Of a stretch of DNA of 20,250 nt, positions 13,252 to 19,540 are shown piece after piece; position 1 is the stretch's first letter, and the number at the start of each line of letters is the position of its first letter. Both the position numbers and the translations under genes were made by a program. Under the pieces are notes generated by a model. It made no database searches, was not told the origin of the DNA, and saw only the letters and a program-made list of their open reading frames with translations. The stretch covers positions 1 to 20,250 of the forward strand of contig JBLNEO010000021.1 in the NCBI GenBank assembly GCA_050262775.1, given 5' to 3'. The stretch is from DATHTC01 sp050262775. GTDB taxonomy: Bacteria; Actinomycetota; Thermoleophilia; Gaiellales; Gaiellaceae.

Positions 13252-14601
13252 GTGTTCGACCGCGTCCTCGTAGCGAACCGCGGCGAGATCGCCGTGCGCG
13301 TGATCCGGGCGTGCCACGAGCTCGGGATCGAGGCCGTCGCGGTCTACTCGACCGCCGACGAGGGCTCGAGCCACGTCCGCCTCGCCGACCGCGCCGTCCG
13401 GATCGGGCCGGCACCGGCGGGCAAGAGCTACCTCTCGATCCCCGCCGTCGTCGCGGCCGCGGAGACGACCGGCTGCGAGGCGGTCCACCCCGGGTACGGC
13501 TTCCTCGCGGAGAATGCCGACTTCGCCCGGGCCTGCGCCGACAACGACCTCGTGTTCGTCGGGCCGCCGCCGGAGGTGATGGAGCGGATGGGCGACAAGG
13601 CGCAGGCGAAGCGGGAGCTGGGCGCCGCGGACGTCCCGCTCGTCCCCGGGACGGACGGCGGCGCCTCGCTCGCGGACGTGCGCCGTGCCGCGGAGGAGCT
13701 CGGGTATCCCGTGCTGCTGAAGGCGGCCGCGGGCGGGGGCGGGAAGGGCATGCGCCTCGTGCACACGCCGCACGAGCTCGCCGCGGCCTACTCGACCGCG
13801 GGCGCCGAGGCGCAGGGCGCGTTCGGCGACGGGTCGCTCTACCTGGAGAAGGCGATCGTGCCGGCGCGCCACGTGGAGATCCAGGTGCTCTGCGACACGT
13901 ACGGCCGCGTGCTCACGCTCGGGGAGCGCGAGTGCTCGATCCAGCGCCGCCACCAGAAGCTGATCGAGGAGTCGCCGTCGCCGGCGCTCGACCCCGAGAC
14001 GCGCGAGGCGATGGAGGCGGCCGCCGAGCGGGCCTGCCGCGCGATCGGGTACGTCAACGCCGGGACGTTCGAGTTCCTGCTCGGCCGGGACCGGAGCTTC
14101 TACTTCATCGAGCTGAACGCACGACTCCAGGTCGAGCACCCCGTGACGGAGTTCGTGACCGGCCTCGACGTCGTCCGCGAGCAGCTCCGCATCGCGGCGG
14201 GCGAGCCGCTCGCCCTCGAGGGCCGCGCGCCGCGCCACGGGCACGCGATCGAGATCCGCATCAACGCCGAGGATCCCTCCCGCGGGTTCGCGCCCGCGCC
14301 GGGGCGGATCACGACGCTGCGCCTCCCCGGCGGGCCCGGGGTCCGCGTCGACACCCACGTGGAGGCGGGCGTGGACGTGCCGCCGCACTACGACTCGCTG
14401 CTCGCGAAGCTCGTCGTCCTCGACGCCGACCGCCCGGCGGCGATCGCGCGTGCGCTGCGTGCGCTGCGCGAGCTCGAGGTGGGCGGCGTGCCGACCACGC
14501 GCGACGCGGCGCTCGAGATCGTGGCCTCGCCCGCGTTCCGCTCGGGCGACTACCACACCGGTTACCTTGCGGAGACGGAGCTGCACGCGGTCTCGGCATG
14601 A
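13252..14601 (+). CDS. accC: Biotin carboxylase subunit of acetyl-/acyl-CoA carboxylase
   Basis: A 449-residue ATP-grasp enzyme that carboxylates the biotin of the carrier protein with ATP and bicarbonate. FDRVLVANRGEIAVRVIRA opens the fold and HPGYGFLAEN is present. The glycine-rich ATP loop AAAGGGGKGM (158-167) follows Lys157. Further on are HVEIQVL, GERECSIQRRHQKLIEE and the catalytic FIELNARLQVEHPVTE with Glu287, Asn289 and Arg291 (E. coli 288/290/292). The usual MNTR reads LNAR, a mild change. RINAEDP and the C-terminal domain (PPHYDSLLAKL, REL..GVPTTRD) are complete and length is normal. GTG 13252 follows the upstream stop by 3 nt and starts the fold directly; its stop overlaps the next gene as ATGA. 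Unlike the upstream pseudo-carboxyltransferase, every active-site element here looks functional. The carboxyltransferase partner is not in this window. Confidence 0.96.
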   Translation: MFDRVLVANRGEIAVRVIRACHELGIEAVAVYSTADEGSSHVRLADRAVRIGPAPAGKSYLSIPAVVAAAETTGCEAVHPGYGFLAENADFARACADNDLVFVGPPPEVMERMGDKAQAKRELGAADVPLVPGTDGGASLADVRRAAEELGYPVLLKAAAGGGGKGMRLVHTPHELAAAYSTAGAEAQGAFGDGSLYLEKAIVPARHVEIQVLCDTYGRVLTLGERECSIQRRHQKLIEESPSPALDPETREAMEAAAERACRAIGYVNAGTFEFLLGRDRSFYFIELNARLQVEHPVTEFVTGLDVVREQLRIAAGEPLALEGRAPRHGHAIEIRINAEDPSRGFAPAPGRITTLRLPGGPGVRVDTHVEAGVDVPPHYDSLLAKLVVLDADRPAAIARALRALRELEVGGVPTTRDAALEIVASPAFRSGDYHTGYLAETELHAVSA

Positions 14602-14906
14602 GCGACACACACGTGATCAGAAGCGACGAGGGGACGATCACCGTCACGGGCGGCGTGCTCTCGCACGTCGTCGCCGGCGCCGCCGGACAGGTGGAGGGCG
14701 CCCGGGCACGCCGGCCGAAGCGGGGGCTCGACGTCGACGTCGACGGCGGGCGTGCACGTGTGCGGCTCGAGCTCGCCGTCCGCTACGGCGCCGTCGTCCC
14801 CGACGTGGCCGCCGCCGTCCAGCAGCGCGTCCACGACGCGCTCCGCGACCAGTGCGGCCTGGAGACGTCCGCGATCGACGTGGCCGTGGAGGAGCTGGAC
14901 GAATGA
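14598..14906 (+). CDS. Asp23/Gls24 (YqhY-type) family protein
   Basis: A 102-residue protein with the Asp23/Gls24 pattern. GTITVTGGVLSHVVAGAAGQVEGA (12-35) matches the start of the family domain, and VRLELAVRYGAVVPDVAAAVQQRVHDALRDQCGLETSAIDVAVEELD (55-101) its second half. There is no signal peptide or membrane segment. In Bacillus subtilis the equivalent gene yqhY sits between accC and nusB and has been linked to control of acetyl-CoA carboxylase; the identical position here suggests the same role, by inference. The ATG at 14598 overlaps the accC stop (ATGA) and the stop overlaps the nusB start (ATGA), so the three genes are probably translationally coupled. Confidence 0.88.
   Translation: MSDTHVIRSDEGTITVTGGVLSHVVAGAAGQVEGARARRPKRGLDVDVDGGRARVRLELAVRYGAVVPDVAAAVQQRVHDALRDQCGLETSAIDVAVEELDE
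14888..14894 (+). promoter_or_regulatory. Shine-Dalgarno sequence of nusB
   Basis: GGAGGAG lies 8 nt before the nusB ATG at 14903, within the last codons of the Asp23-family gene. Optimal spacing supports that start. Confidence 0.6.
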
Positions 14907-15298
14907 CCCCGCGCACACGCCCGGTGGGGCGGCGCCAGGCGCGGCGAACGGCGCTCGTCCTCCTCTTCCAGTGGGACGTGACGGGACAGGAGCTCGGCTC
15001 GCTCTACGGTGCCGAGGTGGATGCATGGGCGCTGGCGCTCGCGCGCGAGGTGGCGGCGGACGCGGAGCGGCTCGACGCGACGATCAGCGACTACGCGGAG
15101 GACTGGACGGCGGACCGGCTCGGCGCGGTCGAGCGGAACGTGCTCCGGATCGCGCTCAAGGAGCTCGAGAGGGGAGAGGTGCCCATGGAGGTCGCGCTGG
15201 ACGAGGCCGTCCGGCTCGCGAAGCGCTACGCGAGCGACGAGGCGGCGAAGCTCGTGAACGGGATCCTCGGGCGCGCCGTGCGCGAGAGGGCGGCCTAG
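14903..15298 (+). CDS. nusB: Transcription antitermination protein NusB
   Basis: A 131-residue all-helical protein that binds boxA RNA with NusE (S10) and promotes rRNA antitermination. RRQARRTALVLLFQWDVTG (10-28) is the basic N-terminal helix with the ALQ-like core. DRLGAVERNVLRIALKEL and VPMEVALDEAVRLAKRYASDEAAKLVNGILGR form the conserved C-terminal bundle. Length is typical (about 130-150). ATG 14903 overlaps the previous stop by ATGA and has GGAGGAG 8 nt upstream. The next gene starts on the last base of the nusB stop (TAGTG). Confidence 0.95.
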   Translation: MTPRTRPVGRRQARRTALVLLFQWDVTGQELGSLYGAEVDAWALALAREVAADAERLDATISDYAEDWTADRLGAVERNVLRIALKELERGEVPMEVALDEAVRLAKRYASDEAAKLVNGILGRAVRERAA

Positions 15299-15495
15299 TG
15301 GCGGCCGAGGAGTCGCTGAAGCGGGCCGAGGAGCTCCTCGGCGAGCTCGAGGCCACGCGGGCGCAGCTCGAGCAGCTGTCGGAGACGGAGGACGTCGACG
15401 GCGCGATCGACGCGCTCACGCGGCTCGCCGAGCTGGCGAAGCAGGTCGAGGCGGAGCTCCAGCGCGCGCGGCGGGAGGCGGATGCTGCGGGATAG
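15298..15495 (+). CDS. Small coiled-coil protein in the xseB position
   Basis: A 65-residue, strongly charged, helical protein with heptad-like Leu/Ala spacing across almost its whole length (LKRAEELLGELEATRAQLEQL, then ALTRLAELAKQVEAELQRARREADA). It has no Cys, no signal peptide and no membrane segment. The GTG start shares the G of the nusB stop (TAGTG), and a GAGAGGG purine run lies about 8 nt upstream. In Bacillus this position holds xseA-xseB, and the size fits exonuclease VII small subunit. However, the XseB signature (LE.IV..LE.G....E..L..YE.G) is not visible and no xseA is present. I therefore leave it unnamed. It ends inside the prenyl synthase start (14-nt overlap), so it belongs to this operon. 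Confidence 0.7.
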   Translation: MAAEESLKRAEELLGELEATRAQLEQLSETEDVDGAIDALTRLAELAKQVEAELQRARREADAAG

Positions 15496-16252
15496 GGACG
15501 GGCTGCGCGCGCTCGTCGAGGAGTACCTCGCCGAGCTGGCGCTGACGCCGGAGCTCCACGCGCTCGAGGAGCCGGTGCGCTACGCCCTCGCCGGCGGCGG
15601 CAAGCGCGTCCGGCCGGTGCTCTGCCTCGCGACCGCAGAGGCCGCCGGCGCCGACGCCGAGCTCGCCCTCCCGGCGGCGGCTGCGCTCGAGCTCGTCCAC
15701 TCGTTCTCGCTCGTGCACGACGACCTGCCCGCACTCGACGACGACGACGAGCGCCGCGGACGGCCGACGGTGCACGTGCGCTTCGGCGAGGACGTCGCCG
15801 TGCTCGCGGGCGACGCGCTCCTCGCGGAGGCGTTCCGGCTCGCCCTGTCCTACGGGACGCCGCGCGTCGGGCGGGAGCTTGCGCAGGCGACGCTCGGGAT
15901 GATCGGCGGGCAGTACCTCGACCTCCGCGGCGGGGCCGACGAGGAGACCGTCGACCGGCTCAAGACCGGCCGGCTGTTCGACGCCGCGGTGGCGTGCGGG
16001 CTCCACGTCGCGGCGGTCTCCGAGGCCGCGCAGGCGCCCTGGCGGGCGTTCGCCGCCGAGCTCGGCGTCCTCTTCCAGACGGTCGACGACCTCATCGACG
16101 GTGACGGCTCGGTCGTCACGCGCGGCGAGGCATGGACGCGCCGCGCGGCCGAGGACGCGGCCTCGCGGGCGCTCGCGGCGCTCGAGGCGATCCCGGCGGA
16201 CACGTCCGTCCTGGCGGAGATCGCGGAGGCGCTCGCCGCCCGTACGTCCTGA
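15482..16252 (+). CDS. ispA: Short-form trans-prenyl diphosphate synthase (FPP/GGPP type)
   Basis: A 256-residue isoprenyl diphosphate synthase that condenses IPP with allylic diphosphates. GGGKRVRPVL (38-47) binds IPP. The first aspartate-rich motif is HDDLPALDDDDERRGRPT (79-96; DDxxxxD), the bacterial FPP-synthase form. GDALL, GGQYLDL and LKTGRL (160-165) follow, then the second aspartate motif VDDLID (201-206). After it the usual GKxxGxDxxxxKxTYP segment is absent; the chain runs directly into a short Ala/Arg-rich helix and stops, about 35-40 residues short of typical family members. Chain length of the product cannot be decided here. ATG 15482 overlaps the small upstream gene and has GGGAGG only 3 nt before it. 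No dxs follows, unlike in Bacillus; the next gene has its own promoter. Confidence 0.88.
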   Translation: MLRDRDGLRALVEEYLAELALTPELHALEEPVRYALAGGGKRVRPVLCLATAEAAGADAELALPAAAALELVHSFSLVHDDLPALDDDDERRGRPTVHVRFGEDVAVLAGDALLAEAFRLALSYGTPRVGRELAQATLGMIGGQYLDLRGGADEETVDRLKTGRLFDAAVACGLHVAAVSEAAQAPWRAFAAELGVLFQTVDDLIDGDGSVVTRGEAWTRRAAEDAASRALAALEAIPADTSVLAEIAEALAARTS

Positions 16253-16309
16253 GCGAGGAGCTCCGGGGCACGTCCGGCCCGGCCGACTGGCGGTGCGGGC
16301 GGACGTCGT

Positions 16310-16315
16310 TAGCCT
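16310..16315 (+). promoter_or_regulatory. Candidate -10 element (TAGCCT) of tlyA
   Basis: TAGCCT ends 8 nt before the tlyA GTG. In the 71-bp gap upstream, ACGTCCG (16270-16276) and CGGACGT (16300-16306) form an inverted repeat with a 23-nt loop, possibly a weak terminator of the preceding operon or an operator. The gap holds no gene. Confidence 0.5.
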
Positions 16316-16323
16316 TCTCCTCC

Positions 16324-17088
16324 GTGAAGAAGCGCGCCGACGTGCTCCTCGTCGAGCAGGGGCTCGCGGAGAGCAGGGCGCAGGCGCAGGCGCTCGTGCT
16401 CGCCGGGCTCGTGCCCGGGATCGAGAAGCCGGGCCAGCAGCTCGACCCGGCGACGCCCCTGGCGGTCGAGCGCGGCCCGCGCTTCGTCTCCCGCGGCGGC
16501 GACAAGCTCGCGAACGCCCTCGACGCGCTCGCGCTCGACGTCACGGGACGCGACGCGCTCGACGTGGGCGCCTCGACGGGCGGCTTCACGGACGTCCTGC
16601 TCCAGCGCGGCGCGGCGCGCGTGATCGCGCTCGACGTCGGCTACGGGCAGCTGCACCCGCGCCTGCGCGGCGACCCGCGCGTGACGGTGCTGGAGCGCAC
16701 GAACGCGCGCGCCGTGACCGATCTTCCGTATGCGCCCGACCTGATCGTGTGCGACGTCTCCTTCATCTCGGTCCGCACGGCGCTCCCGCCGCTGCTCCGT
16801 CTCGCGCGGCCCGGATGGGACGCACTCGTGCTCGTCAAGCCGCAGTTCGAGGCGGGCCGCGCGGAGGTGGGGAAGGGGGGCGTCGTGCGCGACCCGGAGA
16901 CGCGCCGCCGCGTCCTGCACGAGGTGGCGGCGGCCGCGCTCGGCTGGGAGGCGCGGACGGTCGCCGCCGTAGACTCCGGCGTGCCCGGCCCGAAGGGGAA
17001 CCGGGAGGTCTTCCTGCACCTCGTCCACGACCCGGAGGCCCGACTCCCGGATGACATCGACGACCGGATCGCACGCGCCGTCCCGTGA
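16324..17088 (+). CDS. tlyA: TlyA-type rRNA 2'-O-methyltransferase
   Basis: A 254-residue enzyme of the TlyA/HemA family, which 2'-O-methylates 16S C1409 and 23S C1920 in mycobacteria and affects capreomycin sensitivity. An S4 RNA-binding domain (about 2-50; KKRADVLLVEQGLAESRAQAQALVLAGLV) is followed by a Rossmann methyltransferase. SAM binding is ALDVGASTGGFTDVLL (78-93). The K-D-K-E catalytic set is visible as Lys61 (SRGGDKL), Asp144 (CDVSFIS), Lys172 (LVKPQFEAGR) and Glu228 (NREVF). The GTG at 16324 begins the S4 domain directly and has TAGCCT 8 nt upstream, whereas upstream in-frame sequence is unrelated. The C-terminus overlaps nadK by 38 nt. Confidence 0.94.
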   Translation: MKKRADVLLVEQGLAESRAQAQALVLAGLVPGIEKPGQQLDPATPLAVERGPRFVSRGGDKLANALDALALDVTGRDALDVGASTGGFTDVLLQRGAARVIALDVGYGQLHPRLRGDPRVTVLERTNARAVTDLPYAPDLIVCDVSFISVRTALPPLLRLARPGWDALVLVKPQFEAGRAEVGKGGVVRDPETRRRVLHEVAAAALGWEARTVAAVDSGVPGPKGNREVFLHLVHDPEARLPDDIDDRIARAVP

Positions 17089-17914
17089 GGCCGTCCGCCG
17101 TGCGGCGGTGATCACGCACGGCAAGACGGCGATGATCGGCCCAGCGCTCGAGCGCCTCGAGGAGCTCGCGCGGACGCACGGCGTGGAGCTCCTCCTGCCG
17201 GAGGACGAGCTCGCGAAGCACGGGCGCCGCGACGGGCACGCCGTGCTCGAGGACGCGGACGTCGCGGTCGTGCTCGGCGGGGACGGGACGATGCTCCGCG
17301 CGCTCCACCGCTTCCTCGGCACCGGGATCCCGGTCCTCGGCGTGAACTTCGGCCGCGTCGGCTTCCTCTCGGCGATCCCGCGGGACGGGATGGAGGAGGG
17401 GATCGTGCGGGCGTTCCGCGGCGAGTTCGGGACGATCGAGCTGCCGACGCTCGTCGCCGACGGCGCCGGGCCGTCGCACGTCGCGATCAACGACGTCGTC
17501 GTCCGCAGCGCCGACGTCGGACGGATGGTCGAGCTCGGCTGGGCGGTGCGCGGCGAGGATCTCGGGACGCAGCCGTGCGACGGCGTGATCGTCTCGACGC
17601 CCGTCGGCTCGACCGCGTACAACCTCTCGATCGGCGGCCCCGTGCTCGTCTGGGGCCTCGAGGCGATGGCGATCACGTTCGTGGCGCCGCACTCGCTCCA
17701 TGCACGGCCGCTCGTGGCGCCGCGCGACGCGGAGCTCGCGATCGTGAACCGGACGACGGACGTCGGCATCGTCGTGCTCGTGGACGGCCACGCGGCCGGC
17801 GACCTGCCGCCGGGGGGCGAGGTGACGATCCGCATCGGGGACGAGCGCGCCTCGCTCGCCGTCCTTTCCGACCGCTCGTTCTTCCGGCGGTACCGCGAGA
17901 CCTTCGGCGGGTAG
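17051..17914 (+). CDS. nadK: NAD kinase
   Basis: A 287-residue ATP-dependent NAD kinase that makes NADP+. AAVITHGKT opens the first strand. VVLGGDGTMLRA (73-84) holds the conserved GGDG with catalytic Asp78. GVNFGRVGFLSAI is the next family block, INDVVV the conserved NE/ND site, and TPVGSTAYNLSIGGP the diphosphate-binding segment. Length is typical. The ATG at 17051 lies 38 nt inside tlyA; the only later in-frame alternative, GTG 17108, would cut into the first strand, so the overlap is probably real and couples the two genes. The recN ATG follows the stop with no gap. The tlyA-nadK-recN order is common in Actinobacteria. Confidence 0.95.
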   Translation: MTSTTGSHAPSREAVRRAAVITHGKTAMIGPALERLEELARTHGVELLLPEDELAKHGRRDGHAVLEDADVAVVLGGDGTMLRALHRFLGTGIPVLGVNFGRVGFLSAIPRDGMEEGIVRAFRGEFGTIELPTLVADGAGPSHVAINDVVVRSADVGRMVELGWAVRGEDLGTQPCDGVIVSTPVGSTAYNLSIGGPVLVWGLEAMAITFVAPHSLHARPLVAPRDAELAIVNRTTDVGIVVLVDGHAAGDLPPGGEVTIRIGDERASLAVLSDRSFFRRYRETFGG

Positions 17915-19540
17915 ATGCTGCGGCGGCTGCGCATCGAGAACCTCGTGCTGATCCGCGACGCGGAACTCGAGTTCGCGGCCGGCCTCAACGCCATCACGGG
18001 CGAGACGGGCGCGGGGAAGACGATCCTCGCGCAGGCGATCGGGCTGCTGCTCGGCGCGAAGGGCGACGCCGCGTTCGTCGGCCCGGGGGCCGACGAGGCG
18101 TACGTCGAGGCCGAGCTCGACCTGCCGCCTGGCCTGCTCGACGAGGAGGGGCTCGAGGCGCTCGCGGAGCTCCGACCGGAGGACGAGGACGGACTCGTGA
18201 TCGCGCGGCGCGTGTTCGCCGACGGGCGCACGCGCGCGTACGCATGGGGCCGCGCCGCCGCGCGAGAGGATCTCGCCGCCGTCGGCGAGCGGCTGCTGGC
18301 GATGTCGGGGCAGTTCGAGCAGCGCCGCCTCGCCCGGCCGTCCTACCAGCTCGACGTGCTCGACGCGTTCGTCGGCGAGGAGCAGCTGCGACGCCGGGCC
18401 GCGATGCGCCGGGCGTGGCGCGAGCTGCAGGCCGCGCGCCGCCGCCGGGACGAGGTCTCGCGCGACGCGGAGCACGCGGGCGCCCGGCTCGCGGAGCTGC
18501 AGGCGCTCGCCGAGGACACGGAGGGCCTCGCGCCGGACGCGGAGGAGACCCTGCGTGCGGAGCGGGAGCGGCTGCGGCACGTCGGCGACCTCGCCCAGGC
18601 GGCGGCGGCCGCGGCGGGGGCGCTCGCGCCGGAGGACGCGGAGGGCGCCGCCGGGCTCACGGCCGTGGCCGGGGGTGCGCTCGCGGCGGTGGAGTCGATC
18701 GCGCCGGAGCTCGCGCGGGCCGCCGAGGAGCTGCGCGACGTCGAGGTCCGCCTGCGGGACACCGCCTCCGACCTGCGCGGATTCCTCGACGGGCTCGCAG
18801 CGGACCCCGGGCGACTCGAGCAGGTCGAGGCCGAGCTCGAGCGGCTCGCCGACCTCCGCCGCCGCTTCCGCTGCGCGACCTACGAGGAGCTGCTCGCGCG
18901 CGCTGCCGAGGCGCGGGCGGAGCTCGAGGCGCTGGCCGTGACCGGCGACCCGGTCGAGGCCGCGCGCGAGGCGGCCGCCGCCGCCGAGGCGCGCGCGGAG
19001 GCGCTCGCCGGCGAGCTGCGGGCCGCACGGGAGCAGGCGGTCGGCCCGTTCGCGGCCGCCGTCGCCGACGGGCTGCGGCACGTGGGGATGGGCGGCGGCG
19101 ACTTCCGCGTGGAGCTGCGCGCGCGCGACCGGGGCGCGAGCGGCAGCGACGAGGCCGTGTTCTCCATCCGCCCGAACGCCGGGATGCCCTACGGCCCCGT
19201 CGCGGAGACGGCGTCCGGCGGGGAGCTGTCGCGCGTCGCGCTCGCGATCGCCGGGGTCGCGGGGGGCGAGACGATGGTCTTCGACGAGATCGACGCGGGC
19301 ATCGGCGGGCGCACCGCGACCGCCGTCGGCGAGGCGCTGCGGACGCTCGCGGGGCGCGCGCAGGTGATCACGATCACGCACCTGCCGCAGATCGCGAGCC
19401 TGGCCGACCGGCACTTCCGCGTGGAGAAGGTCGAGGGCGATCCCACGCACACGACGATCGAGGAGCTGACCCGGGCCGACCGCCGCGCGGAGCTCGAGCG
19501 GATGCTCGGCGGCCGCGAGTTCCTCGAGCAGGTGCAGTGA
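17915..19540 (+). CDS. recN: DNA repair protein RecN
   Basis: A 541-residue SMC-like ATPase recruited early to double-strand breaks. The N-terminal half-ATPase has RIENLVLIRDAELEF and Walker A GETGAGKT (29-36). The Q-loop region reads MSGQFEQRRLARPSYQLDVLDAF, where many RecNs have HGQHEHQ. The middle (about 150-400) is an Ala/Glu/Arg-rich antiparallel coiled coil, including LEQVEAELERLADLRRRF near the hinge. The C-terminal half has the signature SGGELSRVALAIAG, Walker B MVFDEIDAGIGG (Asp457-Glu458) and VITITHLPQIASLADRHFRVEK. Length is normal. The ATG at 17915 directly follows the nadK stop. The recN stop shares one base with the next start (TGATG). Confidence 0.96.
   Translation: MLRRLRIENLVLIRDAELEFAAGLNAITGETGAGKTILAQAIGLLLGAKGDAAFVGPGADEAYVEAELDLPPGLLDEEGLEALAELRPEDEDGLVIARRVFADGRTRAYAWGRAAAREDLAAVGERLLAMSGQFEQRRLARPSYQLDVLDAFVGEEQLRRRAAMRRAWRELQAARRRRDEVSRDAEHAGARLAELQALAEDTEGLAPDAEETLRAERERLRHVGDLAQAAAAAAGALAPEDAEGAAGLTAVAGGALAAVESIAPELARAAEELRDVEVRLRDTASDLRGFLDGLAADPGRLEQVEAELERLADLRRRFRCATYEELLARAAEARAELEALAVTGDPVEAAREAAAAAEARAEALAGELRAAREQAVGPFAAAVADGLRHVGMGGGDFRVELRARDRGASGSDEAVFSIRPNAGMPYGPVAETASGGELSRVALAIAGVAGGETMVFDEIDAGIGGRTATAVGEALRTLAGRAQVITITHLPQIASLADRHFRVEKVEGDPTHTTIEELTRADRRAELERMLGGREFLEQVQ

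Noticed and set aside
11008..14610. A very long open frame on the minus strand (about 1200 codons) opposite the accB fusion and accC
   Set aside because: It has an Arg/Asp/His-rich, low-complexity translation without domains and lies opposite two well-conserved genes. Long antisense frames are expected at this G+C content.
15298..15495. Naming the small coiled-coil gene xseB
   Set aside because: Position and size fit but the characteristic motif is not visible and xseA is missing, so the name would rest on context only.
16835..19450. An 871-codon minus-strand open frame opposite nadK and recN
   Set aside because: Same reasoning: no recognisable motif, biased composition, and strong conserved genes on the plus strand.
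17915..19540. RecN Q-loop region reading SGQFEQ instead of HGQHEHQ as a sign of lost function
   Set aside because: Walker A, signature and Walker B are intact, and this loop varies among actinobacterial RecN proteins as far as I recall, so it is not strong evidence.
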